Of a DNA stretch of 64,000 nucleotides, positions 1 to 8,651 are shown piece after piece; positions within the stretch are counted from its first letter, which is position 1, and the number at the start of each line of letters is the position of its first letter. Position numbers and translations under genes: made by a program. The notes beneath the pieces are model-generated. The model was not told the origin of the DNA and searched no databases. It saw only the letters and a program-made list of their open reading frames with translations. The stretch is from Ga0077527 sp945862135 (lineage in GTDB: Bacteria > Pseudomonadota > Gammaproteobacteria > Burkholderiales > SG8-41). The stretch covers positions 310,001 to 374,000 of the forward strand of contig CAXNMF010000001.1 in assembly GCA_964203275.1 (NCBI GenBank), read 5' to 3'.

Positions 1-500
1 CGATGGTATCCGCCTATCCGTTGATTGCAGTGGACCTGCACGACAACCGTTTGGCGCTGGCGAAGGAAATGGGCGCAACCCATCTGATCAACTCCGGGAA
101 AACCGACGCCCGTAAAGCCATACTTGATATTGCAGGTGCGGCCGGGGTAGATGTATTCATCGACAATACCGGACAGCCGGCCATTATCGAAATGGGTTAT
201 CAACTTGCCAAACCTCAGGGCCGTGTGACTTTGGTCGGCGTGCCACGCAAAGGCAACAATATCAATATCTATTCATTGCCCCTGCACTTCGGCAAGGGGC
301 TGTCTGGATCGCATGGCGGGGAAGCTGTGCCGGAGCAGGATATTCCGCGGTACCAGGGCATGTTCGGCGCCGGCAGGATCAAGCTCCGCGAACTGATTAC
401 TGATGTGCTCGACGTAAGCGAGATCAATACGGCGATCCAGCGCATGCGCGACGGCACGCTCGCCGGGCGCTGCCTGATCCGGTTTGGCGGCGGGGCATAG
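1..500 (+). CDS. Zinc-type alcohol dehydrogenase family protein, C-terminal part (cut by window start)
   Basis: Only the C-terminal ~165 residues are present; the frame is open from the first base, so the true start lies outside the window. The visible part is the Rossmann half and C-terminal tail of a medium-chain dehydrogenase: acidic residue after the second strand (IAVDLHDNRLALAKEMGA), a DVFIDNTG segment, GRVTLVGVP, and a final I.RMRDGTLAGRCLIRF tail. Family members oxidise or reduce alcohols or sugars with NAD(P). The catalytic zinc site is not visible. The next gene starts 3 bases after the stop, so it probably begins or belongs to the sugar-modification operon. The substrate cannot be read from this fragment. 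Confidence 0.8.
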   Translation, partial: MVSAYPLIAVDLHDNRLALAKEMGATHLINSGKTDARKAILDIAGAAGVDVFIDNTGQPAIIEMGYQLAKPQGRVTLVGVPRKGNNINIYSLPLHFGKGLSGSHGGEAVPEQDIPRYQGMFGAGRIKLRELITDVLDVSEINTAIQRMRDGTLAGRCLIRFGGGA

Positions 501-503
501 AAG

Positions 504-1711
504 GTGAGCGCACAGCATTCCTGTCTTTGTTGCGGCGGCGGGGTCGACGTACTTGTCGACTTCGGTCCACAAACACCCAGCAACCGTTTCGAGCTGCCTG
601 AACTTCCGGTCACTGACCGGCACCCTCTTGTGGTAGGGCAATGCGGAGATTGCGGGCTGATTCAGTTGATTGATGCGATGGCGCCGGCGATGGCGAAATC
701 GCGGTTTAGTGGTTGACCTATAACGAGCCCGAAGGCCATCTTGATGATCTCGTTTCGAAGTTGCGTCGTTTGCCGGGGCTGGACTCCAGCTCGCGCATCG
801 TCGGGCTGACCTACAAGGACGACTCCACGCTGGCCCGTTTCAACCGGCTGGGATACGCCAATACATACCGCTATGAACCAGCTTCGGATTTTGGCTTGAC
901 CGATCCCTGTGCCAGCCTCGAATCCATACAGGGAGCGCTGGATGCGGCAACGGCCGCCCGGCTTGTCGCACGTCATGGAGTGGCCGATGTACTGCTGGTA
1001 CGGCATGTATTGGAGCATGCGCATGACCCGGTGGCTTTCTTGCAGGCCGCCGCGATGCTGGTCAAACCCGGCGGCTACCTGCTCTTCGAAATGCCGGACA
1101 GCGAAAAATTCATCAAGGCCTGCGATTACAGCTTCATCTGGGAAGAGCACATCACCTATCTCTGCACCCCAACCCTGGCTGCGTTGATTGGACATGCGGG
1201 GCTGTCCCTGCTGGACACCATTGTTTATCCCTATCCCCTCGAAGATTCGCTGATCGGCATTGTCAGAAACTCGCCGGGCGACGCACCCAAGCGTCGACCA
1301 CACGCAGCACTGCTGGCTGATGGCGCTAACTTCGCGCACCGTTTCCCGGAATTTCGTGAACGCCTTAAATCACTGCTCGGGGATTGGCAGCATTCCGGCA
1401 AAAAAACCGCGATCTTCGGTGCGGGACATCTAGCAGCAAAGTTCGTGAACATGTACGGACTGGAAAATCTGATTGACTGCGTGATTGACGACAATCCGCA
1501 CAAGCGGGCTTTGCTGATGCCGGGTTCGCGGCTGGCCATCCGCGGTTCCGCGGACCTGGATGCGCGTGCGATCGATCTTTGCCTGCTATCGCTGAGCCCC
1601 GAAAGCGAACAGAAGGTGCGCGCGAAAAATCAGCCTTTCCTTGATCGCGGCGGCAGATTTCTTTCGATTTTTGCCCTGAGCCCGGTATCGGTCTACGCGG
1701 CGAATTCATGA
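504..1711 (+). CDS. Sugar C-methyltransferase-like protein, apparent frameshift near 711
   Basis: Two consecutive open frames (504-716 and 713-1711) together look like one SAM-dependent C-methyltransferase of the kind acting on nucleotide-linked deoxysugars. The first frame starts at GTG and carries the N-terminal zinc-binding part (CLCC ... CGDCGLIQL). The second continues at LTYNEPEGHLDDL, followed by a methyltransferase core with VRHVLEHAHDP and a C-terminal Rossmann-like part (AIFGAGHLAAKF ... IDDNPHK). Adding one base between the frames gives ~402 residues, close to the intact relative at 4059 (421). The break is a stop at 714-716 overlapping a TTG at 713. One lost T is the simplest explanation; natural splitting into two coupled genes is less likely. 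Confidence 0.75.
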
Positions 1712-2250
1712 TTAATCTGCAAAAAATCAATAATGAGGTATTTGTTGCTGAAGACGCCATCGTTCGTTTGGGAAGCGAGGAAATTGCTTTCCTGAAGCGT
1801 CAGGCACAGATCAGCCCGCGCAAGCGGGCGCGTATCTGTGCGCATAAGAGCAACGACGACGCATTGCATGAAATGGTGATTGCAATTTCCGCTGACAGTT
1901 ATATTCATCCTCACCGTCATGTCGGGAAAGCGGAATCCTTTCATATCATTGATGGCGAGGTCGATGTCGTGGTTTTCAGCGATAGCGGCGCGGTGTCTGA
2001 CGTGATCCAGCTGGGCTCCCCTGGTTCCGGACGCTGTTTTTATTACCGGCTGTCGGAGAGCAGGTTTCACACCCTGCTCATTCGAAGCGACTTCCTGATT
2101 GTTCATGAAGTCACCAACGGGCCGTTTGACCGTGATCGAACCGTACTTGCGCCATTTGCGCCAGGCGAAGAAAAGGGTGATGAGGCTAGCGTTTACATGC
2201 AGGGCGTTTCCCTTCAGGCGGCTAACTTTCTGAAAGATATGAAGCCATGA
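1708..2250 (+). CDS. wbuC: WbuC-family cupin metalloprotein
   Basis: A 180-residue protein whose start overlaps the preceding stop (ATGA), indicating tight coupling. The central cupin has a metal-binding cluster (SYIHPHRHVGKAESFHII, near residues 70-88) followed by GEVDVVVF, typical of the WbuC cupin group found in O-antigen and capsule loci. The precise reaction of WbuC proteins is not established; a role in sugar-nucleotide or polysaccharide modification is inferred from neighbours. The first codons contain the AT-rich motif AATCAATAA (1725-1733) seen elsewhere in the window. Confidence 0.85.
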   Translation: MINLQKINNEVFVAEDAIVRLGSEEIAFLKRQAQISPRKRARICAHKSNDDALHEMVIAISADSYIHPHRHVGKAESFHIIDGEVDVVVFSDSGAVSDVIQLGSPGSGRCFYYRLSESRFHTLLIRSDFLIVHEVTNGPFDRDRTVLAPFAPGEEKGDEASVYMQGVSLQAANFLKDMKP

Positions 2251-3146
2251 CGCTCAAACACGGCTACCTGGTCGTGGGAGGCGACAGCCTCGTCGGCGGC
2301 GGCCTATTGCGCGCGCTGCAGCGCCGTGGCCATACGGCGTTCGCCAGTACGCGTCGCAGGGATACTCTGGATGCGCAGCGGGTCTATCTGGATTTCGAGA
2401 GCGATGAGCCCTTTCGCGTACCAGCCGGGATCGATTACGTCTATATCGTGGCTGCAGCGACCAATTATGAGCGCTGTGAAAAAGATCCGCTGGCGTACCG
2501 CATCAATGTCGAGCTGATTCCGCGTCTCGTGGCTTCGTTGCTGGAGCAGGGCGTGTTTGTAACGTTCATTTCAACGAATTCGGTGTTCGGCGGTGAGCGG
2601 CCCTGGCCGCACGAGGACGATCCCCATGCGCCGGGCATTGCCTACGCCAAGCAGAAGGACGAAGCGGAGCAGGTGATACTTGCCGACGTGCGCCGGTTGA
2701 ATGCGGAGCAGCGTTTCAATATCGTGCGCCTGACCAAGATCATGGATCAGGACACGTCACCGTTGCCCGGCTGGTTCGCGGCATGGGAGCGCGGTGAAGT
2801 CGTACAGCCGTTCTCGGATCTGATTTTTGCGCCGATGTCGGTGCAGTTCGTTGGCGAAGCGCTGGCGACGATTGGCGAAAAACGCCAACCCGGCAACCTG
2901 CACTTGTCCGGGAAGGAAAACGTGAGTTATGTCGATCTTTCACTCAAACTTGCTGCGGCCGCCGGTGTGGACCCACGGTTGATCGAGCCCACGACTTCAG
3001 AAAAAAAAGGCATACACATCCCTTTCAAGCCCAGATTCAGCGGCATAGGGATGCAGAAAACGAACGCGTTGACAGGATTGCAGCCGCAAACAATCGACGA
3101 CGTAGTGTTGGACCTGGTGCGCGGACGGCGCACGACGAAAAAATAG
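2247..3146 (+). CDS. RmlD-like NAD(P)-dependent sugar reductase/epimerase (extended SDR)
   Basis: A 299-residue extended short-chain dehydrogenase-like protein. It has a nucleotide-binding loop (VVGGDSLVGGGLL, residues ~9-21), an active-site Ser region (FISTNSVFGG) and the YAKQK tetrad (YxxxK). The fold resembles dTDP-4-dehydrorhamnose reductases and related sugar reductases, but it differs clearly from the true RmlD homologue at 27518-28405. It overlaps wbuC by four bases (ATGA), so it is co-translated with it. It probably makes or reduces a 4-keto sugar nucleotide in this glycan pathway; the substrate is unknown. Confidence 0.75.
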   Translation: MTLKHGYLVVGGDSLVGGGLLRALQRRGHTAFASTRRRDTLDAQRVYLDFESDEPFRVPAGIDYVYIVAAATNYERCEKDPLAYRINVELIPRLVASLLEQGVFVTFISTNSVFGGERPWPHEDDPHAPGIAYAKQKDEAEQVILADVRRLNAEQRFNIVRLTKIMDQDTSPLPGWFAAWERGEVVQPFSDLIFAPMSVQFVGEALATIGEKRQPGNLHLSGKENVSYVDLSLKLAAAAGVDPRLIEPTTSEKKGIHIPFKPRFSGIGMQKTNALTGLQPQTIDDVVLDLVRGRRTTKK

Positions 3147-3156
3147 GGGACTTCTG

Positions 3157-4056
3157 ATGGGCATCACCATGGGGCTGATGAAACAGCTCAGAGAGAGAGA
3201 TGTATTGAGCCGCAGAGGGCTGAAGGTGCTCGATATCGGAAGCTCTAACCTGTATCAGGCGACTACGCAGGAAATTGCCGATTACGTGACGTCTTTCGGT
3301 GGCGTACAGAATATGGCCGCGCTGCAGGAATTCTCCGACCGTCTGGCCAAGGGCTCAGCATATGATCCCGTAAAAGGCGGGATCAACGAATCATTTGCCG
3401 GAGAGCTGATCGAACGCTGCGGCATGTCTTACTTGTCGATGGACATTGCCAAAGGATACAAGACAGAGGTTTTTGACTTGAACCACGAAGACCTCCCGCC
3501 GCAACACCGCGGCGCCTACGACGTGGTCATGAACATCGGTACAACGGAGCACGTGTTCAACCAGTACAACTCGTTCAAAGTGGCTCACGAAGCGGCGCAT
3601 GTCGGCAGTTACATGGTGCATCAACTGCCGGCTTCCGGCTACACCGACCACGGCTATTACATGTACGCGGGCCGGTTTTTCTTTGAACTCGCGGCGTACA
3701 ACAAATACGAAATCACCGATGTCTGGTATGACGGCCCGGCCGGTGATGACGATCTATACCAGTCGTTGCGCCGTTATGCGGCGCTGAACCCGGTGCTGGC
3801 CAAACTCAATATGGAGGCCCCGGTGAAAATTCCCAATTACATGATTACCGTGATCTACAGGAAGACCAAGGATCTTGTTTTTGCCGGCACACTGGAAACA
3901 AGCACTTCGGTGGGGGATATTCCGATGTCAGTGAGCTCGGCCTACGCGGCATCCACGACCGACAAACTGAAAGCCGGATTGCGCGGCTCGCAGTTTGTCC
4001 GCAGGCATTCGGGGCTGTTGCACGCGCTGCGTAATATTTTCAGAAAAGGGAGCTGA
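3157..4056 (+). CDS. Methyltransferase-like protein of the GTTEH family, copy 1
   Basis: 299 residues. It opens with MGI.. as do its two paralogues (8652-9596 and 16712-17584), which fixes the start; a GGGGA ribosome site precedes it. VLDIGSSNLY (residue ~24 onward) stands in for SAM motif I. Roughly 60 residues later comes SYLSMDIAKGY (acidic strand-2 residue), DLNHEDLP, then NIGTTEH at ~127-132 in the place of the usual xxxEH motif of class I methyltransferases. Other shared blocks are AYDPVKGGIN, QLPASGYTDHGY, AYNKYE and a C-terminal LETSTSVGDIP. Methyl transfer is inferred from fold motifs only. It lies between a sugar reductase and a C-methyltransferase in one plus-strand operon. Confidence 0.65.
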   Translation: MGITMGLMKQLRERDVLSRRGLKVLDIGSSNLYQATTQEIADYVTSFGGVQNMAALQEFSDRLAKGSAYDPVKGGINESFAGELIERCGMSYLSMDIAKGYKTEVFDLNHEDLPPQHRGAYDVVMNIGTTEHVFNQYNSFKVAHEAAHVGSYMVHQLPASGYTDHGYYMYAGRFFFELAAYNKYEITDVWYDGPAGDDDLYQSLRRYAALNPVLAKLNMEAPVKIPNYMITVIYRKTKDLVFAGTLETSTSVGDIPMSVSSAYAASTTDKLKAGLRGSQFVRRHSGLLHALRNIFRKGS

Positions 4057-4058
4057 CA

Positions 4059-5324
4059 GTGACAGTCAAAGTGACCCACAGGACTACCTGCCGCCTGTGC
4101 GATTCCCCGAATGTCGAACTGGTGATCAAGCTTGAACCTATCCCGTTGTCAGAAAACTACACGGCTGACAGCGCAACCGGGAAAAAAGCCGCGCGCTACC
4201 CGGTCGACGTCTACATGTGCACGGACTGTGGCCACGTACACCAGCTTGATGTCATCGACTCCAAAAGCCTCTGGGAGAATTACACCTACTTTTCCGGGGA
4301 AGCCAAGGGCATGCCGGAGCACTTCCGGCAGGTGGCAGCGAAGGTTTGCGAAACGTACACGCCCCCGACCGGGGCTCTGGTGATCGATATTGGCAGCAAT
4401 GATGGTTCGCTGCTTCGGCCGTTCAATGAAGCCGGCTATCGCGTGCTCGGCATTGATCCGGCGACTGAAGTCGCACGGCAGGCTACCGAATCCGGCATTG
4501 AAACAATACCCGAACTGATGTCGCTGCCACTGGCGGAAAAAATCAAAAAGCATCACGGCGCCGCGCACGTGGTCTGCATGTTCAACGCCTTTGCGCACGC
4601 CGATAACATGGGTGAGGTCGCGGAAAGCATACGCACCATGCTGGCGCCGGACGGCGTGTTTGTGTTTGAGGCGCAATACCTGCTCGACATCATCGATCGC
4701 GTATTGATCGCAACAATATTTCACGAACACATGAGCCACCACTCGGTGAAGCCGCTGGTGCAATTCCTCGGGCTGCACGGCATGGAACTGATCGACATCG
4801 AACGCGCACCCATCCAGCACGGGTCACTGATCGGGGTGGTGCAGCTGAAGGGTGGCAAGCGGTCTGTCCAGAATTCGGTTCGCGAACTGCTCGATCTGGA
4901 AGCCCAGCGCGGACTTGAAAAACTGGAAACATTGCGCGAGTTTGCCGGCAAAGTGCAGCAGTTGCGCCGGCGGACGGAAGCACTGGTACAGAAGTGGCGG
5001 CAGGACAAGGCTACAGTCGCCGGTTACGGCGCGGCGCGCAGCGGCCCCACGCTGATCGCCCAGCTGGGGCTGTCTGGTGCGATCGAATACATCGTGGATG
5101 ACCATCCGCAGAAAGTCGGTAAATACTCTTCCGGCGACGGAATACCGATCGTGCCCACCGCGGAGCTGTGTAAACGCATGCCCGATTACACCGTGATCCT
5201 GGCCTGGGTCCATGCCCAGAAAATCATTGAGACCAATCAGGAGTATCTCGACAAGGGCGGGCACTTTGTCGTGCTGTGTCCGGAAACGCGGGTGGTTGGC
5301 AAAGAAGGTGATGTCAGGGTTTGA
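4059..5324 (+). CDS. Class I SAM-dependent sugar C-methyltransferase
   Basis: 421 residues in the three-part order of nucleotide-sugar C-methyltransferases. The N-terminal zinc domain has CRLC near residue 11 and CTDCGH near 54. The central SAM domain has VIDIGSNDGSLL, GIDPATEVA and FEHVG-like equivalents (FNAFAHADNM, FHEHMSHHS). The C-terminal domain has VAGYGAARSGPTLI and IVDDHPQKVG. Family members methylate carbon 3 or 5 of dTDP-4-keto-deoxysugars. The GTG start at 4059 follows GGGAGC at a suitable distance and lies 2 bases after the previous stop. It is a paralogue of the broken gene at 504-1711 and looks intact. Confidence 0.85.
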   Translation: MTVKVTHRTTCRLCDSPNVELVIKLEPIPLSENYTADSATGKKAARYPVDVYMCTDCGHVHQLDVIDSKSLWENYTYFSGEAKGMPEHFRQVAAKVCETYTPPTGALVIDIGSNDGSLLRPFNEAGYRVLGIDPATEVARQATESGIETIPELMSLPLAEKIKKHHGAAHVVCMFNAFAHADNMGEVAESIRTMLAPDGVFVFEAQYLLDIIDRVLIATIFHEHMSHHSVKPLVQFLGLHGMELIDIERAPIQHGSLIGVVQLKGGKRSVQNSVRELLDLEAQRGLEKLETLREFAGKVQQLRRRTEALVQKWRQDKATVAGYGAARSGPTLIAQLGLSGAIEYIVDDHPQKVGKYSSGDGIPIVPTAELCKRMPDYTVILAWVHAQKIIETNQEYLDKGGHFVVLCPETRVVGKEGDVRV

Positions 5325-5350
5325 CTGGTTTAGTACGGAAATTATATAAG
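5321..5350 (+). promoter_or_regulatory. Candidate sigma-70 promoter upstream of the MBOAT gene
   Basis: TTGACT at 5321-5326, then 16 bases, then TATATA at 5343-5348 (or 18 bases to TATAAG at 5345-5350). It is followed by an AT-rich leader to the GTG start at 5441. The -10 part overlaps the repeated motif ATATAAGTTATTG, so the match may be partly a by-product of that repeat. Confidence 0.4.
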
Positions 5351-5356
5351 TTATTG
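5344..5356 (+). repeat. AT-rich dispersed motif ATATAAGTTATTG
   Basis: This 13-mer is identical to bases 46240-46252 and differs at one base from 49203-49215. It sits in the AT-rich gap before the MBOAT gene and belongs to the dispersed AT-rich family described in the findings. Confidence 0.5.
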
Positions 5357-5440
5357 TTTTAATTTCATTACTTATTTTAGTTTGGCAGGCAAGAAATCCG
5401 CCATGGATTGTTAATTCAATAGAACAAGAAAAATCTTAGC

Positions 5441-6979
5441 GTGACCTTCAATTCGCTCAGTTACATTTTGGTATTCCTGCCTCTGACGGTTCTAGGCTAT
5501 TTACTGCTCCGTCGCACGCGGTTCGCCAATCTTTTCATGGCTTGCGCGAGCCTGTTTTTCTACGCGATCAGCGCTGTCTGGTATTTGGTGCCGATGTTCA
5601 TCTCGGCACTGATCGACTATTTTGTCGGCCAGAAAATCCACGACTCAAACGATCCTGCTTACCGCAAGCGGCTGCTCATTCTGAGCGTCGTTGCCAATCT
5701 CGGCCTGCTTTCGGTATTCAAGTACACCGGTTGGCTCAGCCAGGAACTGGCGTCCCTGCTGGCCCTGTTCGGGGTCACCATTGGCACGATCTCCATCACG
5801 TTGCCGCCGGCCATTTCTTTTTATACGTTCCAGTCGATGAGCTATGCCATCGATATCTACCGCAGGGAATTTCGGCCGTACCGCAACGTGGTCGATTACA
5901 TTTCGTTCGTTTCGTTTTTTCCGCACTTGGTCGCGGGACCGATCATGCGCGCTCGTGATCTGTTACCGCAACTTGCCAAACTTCGGCCATTGCCAATCAG
6001 TGCCGATGTCAACGTTGCATTTTTTATGATTCTGTTCGGCCTATTCTTGAAGACAGTGATTGCCGATAACGTCGGTGCCATTGTCGAACTCGTCACCAAA
6101 ATGATGGGCCCCACTCACAATCAACTGCCTCCCGGGATCGGGCTGTTGTTCATGTATGGTTTTGCATTCCAGATCTACTGCGATTTTGCTGCTTACAGCA
6201 CTATCGCCCGGGGCTCGGCAAAACTATTCAACGTCAACCTGATGCGTAACTTTCTGACGCCATATTTGGCGATGAACCCGTCTGATTTTTGGCAGCGCTG
6301 GCACATTTCGCTGTCGACATGGCTGCGTGATTATCTTTATATACCCCTTGGTGGCAGCCAGCATGGCAAGTTGCTGACCATGCGCAACCTAATGATCACC
6401 ATGTTTCTCGGCGGGTTGTGGCATGGCGCAGGTTTTTTCTTCATTCTGTGGGGGCTTTATCACGGCCTACTGCTCGTCATCTACCGCATGGTGCCGATTG
6501 ATGAATTCCTTGTTCGCCTCTTGGGTCGGCGTTTTGGGAAAGTGGTTGCCATTGCGATCTTTTTCAATCTGGTGTGCTTTGGTTGGATTTTCTTCCGCGC
6601 CACGCCTGAGCAATTTGGCCCGATCTGGAATTCCATTCTCGCCTTCCCAGGTGCGGTCGTATCCCACCTTGCAAACTATCTGCCGTACTTTGCCAAAGCA
6701 TCATTATTCTCGTTGGAAATTCCGCGGGCAATTATGGGCACTATCAATGGCTGGGTAACGTCTAACTGGCCGCTCACGGTTTATGGTTGGGGAATACTGA
6801 TGTTCGCCCTACCAGTCGTGGTGACTGACATTATTGCTTGGCGTAAAGGCGTCGAATTTTCCGATCTTTATGAGCAGATGCCGATGTGGTTGAAGGTCTT
6901 CACAATTCTGTTGCTCCTTTATGCAATTCAGTTTTTCGGTCGTCGTGAATCCAATGAATTCATCTATTTCGCCTTTTAA
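5441..6979 (+). CDS. MBOAT-family membrane O-acyltransferase (AlgI/DltB type)
   Basis: 512-residue polytopic membrane protein with about ten hydrophobic segments. It has the MBOAT hallmarks: FWQRWHISLSTWLRDYLYIP and the conserved His in GLWHGAGF (His328), with a second His in LYHG (His341). Such proteins pass acetyl or other acyl groups across the inner membrane onto extracytoplasmic polysaccharides, usually with an SGNH/AlgJ/AlgX-like partner. The next gene is such a candidate partner and overlaps its end by 26 bases. The start is GTG at 5441 after a 116-base AT-rich gap, so this pair may form its own transcription unit. Confidence 0.9.
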   Translation: MTFNSLSYILVFLPLTVLGYLLLRRTRFANLFMACASLFFYAISAVWYLVPMFISALIDYFVGQKIHDSNDPAYRKRLLILSVVANLGLLSVFKYTGWLSQELASLLALFGVTIGTISITLPPAISFYTFQSMSYAIDIYRREFRPYRNVVDYISFVSFFPHLVAGPIMRARDLLPQLAKLRPLPISADVNVAFFMILFGLFLKTVIADNVGAIVELVTKMMGPTHNQLPPGIGLLFMYGFAFQIYCDFAAYSTIARGSAKLFNVNLMRNFLTPYLAMNPSDFWQRWHISLSTWLRDYLYIPLGGSQHGKLLTMRNLMITMFLGGLWHGAGFFFILWGLYHGLLLVIYRMVPIDEFLVRLLGRRFGKVVAIAIFFNLVCFGWIFFRATPEQFGPIWNSILAFPGAVVSHLANYLPYFAKASLFSLEIPRAIMGTINGWVTSNWPLTVYGWGILMFALPVVVTDIIAWRKGVEFSDLYEQMPMWLKVFTILLLLYAIQFFGRRESNEFIYFAF

Positions 6980-8537
6980 GCCTTGGCTGTTGGCGCTGTT
7001 GGCGCTTGTGATCATTGAGCTTACTTATTACGGGGTAATACGACCGCCCCGCATAACCTGGAACAGTTTCCTCGACCTGAATTACGCCGAAACGGAGTCA
7101 TTCCAGAGGCTGGTTGCCCATGACAAGATTGTCGCTTTCGACAAGGCAGACCCCAACATCATCCAGGTCGGTGACAGTTCAGGGTTGCACAGCGTTCAGC
7201 CGCCGGTTGTGATGTCGCATATACCTGGCTGGAATTATCTCAATATGAGCGTGGCGACCAATCTTGGCTACAACGGTTACTACAACATGGCCAGATTGCA
7301 GCTTGAGCGAAGTCCAAATGCGCGGTATTTGGTCCTGTACACCAGTCCGATGGGAGGGGTACCGCGGAAATTGTTGTGGGATGGCGAGCAAAAGCTCATG
7401 GCTCCGCAAATACATAACGAATTTATCAGTCCGTTGCACCGCCTGATTCAGTTGCCAACCCTTGCGGCAAGGAAGGAGGTAATCGACTACGGCTACTATC
7501 TGGGGTATCGATTAAAGTCAAGAAATGAACCGATTTCAACGAATCGTGGATACCTTGCATTTGATGCGGTATTCCGTTCGAGCAATGGTTGGACGAGGGA
7601 GACGGATATCGAAGGGGATGTAAAGGCGAACATTTACAAGGTCATCCTTCCGGAAGTGGATGCCTATGAAAACGCTAGCCCAGAAATGGTTCGAAACGGG
7701 CTTCGAAAATTTCCAAAGGTGACAGACGAAAAATTTTATAACTGGAAAACGCTGACTTATGAGTCATATTTTGATCATATTTACGGCAGGTTCGCAGAAC
7801 TGGCGAAAGAATACGGCGTCAAGCTGGTAATCATATTTAATCCCGTGCCCGCAAGTGCAAGTCGTGCCGAATTCGAGGAATTTATCGAATGGAATGCAAT
7901 AAAAGCAGGCCTCAATCGCCTTCGATCAATGCATCCTGGAGTGATTGTTACTGACATTGATTTCTGGCCGGATGAAAAATTTTCCGTTTTTTCTCATATC
8001 TCAACACTTAACTCAACGGAAAGTTCGCATCGGGTGGGTATGATCTTGCGTAAGATCATCGGAAACGAACAGCCGGCATCTCGCTCCCGGCTGAAGCCAA
8101 TTGCTGTTTCACAGGGGGATGTCGACATAGATTTTAGCAAGCCATATGCTGGATACGGCTGGACTGATCAGGCCGGAACTACCAATCAATTTCCTCTCCA
8201 GTACGTCGGTCCGCGAAACAAGGGATGGATCTATACTTCGCTCAAGGAAGGCAGCGCTTATACGGTACGAGCCGTTTTTCGCGGTGATGTTTCGGAAATG
8301 GCACAACGTCTTTTGTTTAAAGCGAATGGCTTGTCTATGCAAAAACTGGTTACGGGCCAAACCGGAGATGAACTATGGGCCGAATGGCTGGTGCCGAAGG
8401 AGGCGGTCGATAGTTACCGCGGTTGGATGACGCTGGAATTCGACCTCAGCGACGTCTTGCGAGAAACAGGTGGTAGGGAAAGAACGGTGGAATTTTTGCG
8501 CGTGATGGCAATACCGCATGGGCAGCCCCTCCACTGA
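6954..8537 (+). CDS. Membrane-anchored SGNH-like protein, partner of the MBOAT acyltransferase
   Basis: About 527 residues from ATG 6954; an in-frame GTG at 6945 and ATG at 6921 are further inside the previous gene and less likely. One N-terminal membrane segment (residues ~8-28) is followed by a periplasmic domain with VGDSSGLHS: Asp74 and Ser75 fit the SGNH block I nucleophile. A late DIDFWPDEKFSVFSHIS segment could supply the Asp/His pair. The last ~130 residues look like a beta-sandwich, possibly carbohydrate-binding. Likely role: final O-acyl transfer to, or removal from, the exported glycan. The gene is visibly AT-richer than its flanks. Confidence 0.7.
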   Translation: MNSSISPFKPWLLALLALVIIELTYYGVIRPPRITWNSFLDLNYAETESFQRLVAHDKIVAFDKADPNIIQVGDSSGLHSVQPPVVMSHIPGWNYLNMSVATNLGYNGYYNMARLQLERSPNARYLVLYTSPMGGVPRKLLWDGEQKLMAPQIHNEFISPLHRLIQLPTLAARKEVIDYGYYLGYRLKSRNEPISTNRGYLAFDAVFRSSNGWTRETDIEGDVKANIYKVILPEVDAYENASPEMVRNGLRKFPKVTDEKFYNWKTLTYESYFDHIYGRFAELAKEYGVKLVIIFNPVPASASRAEFEEFIEWNAIKAGLNRLRSMHPGVIVTDIDFWPDEKFSVFSHISTLNSTESSHRVGMILRKIIGNEQPASRSRLKPIAVSQGDVDIDFSKPYAGYGWTDQAGTTNQFPLQYVGPRNKGWIYTSLKEGSAYTVRAVFRGDVSEMAQRLLFKANGLSMQKLVTGQTGDELWAEWLVPKEAVDSYRGWMTLEFDLSDVLRETGGRERTVEFLRVMAIPHGQPLH

Positions 8538-8651
8538 ATGCCGACACGCCATTGCCCGCTTTCTGGGCAGACCGAGACACCGGTTAGTTATTTAACAGAT
8601 TTGTACCTGCATGCAAGCGGTTTTCTTGGTATTTGATCGACGAGACAGGCT

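Noticed and set aside
713..716. Programmed ribosomal frameshift or re-initiation at 713 in the sugar methyltransferase
   Set aside because: No slippery heptamer or downstream pseudoknot was seen, and four other conserved genes in the window show unexplained single-base breaks, so sequence error is simpler.
8538..8651. Terminator between the SGNH-like gene and the GTTEH copy 2
   Set aside because: Only a 5-base stem (TGCCC/GGGCA) is present, with no T-run. The 114-base gap shows nothing else.
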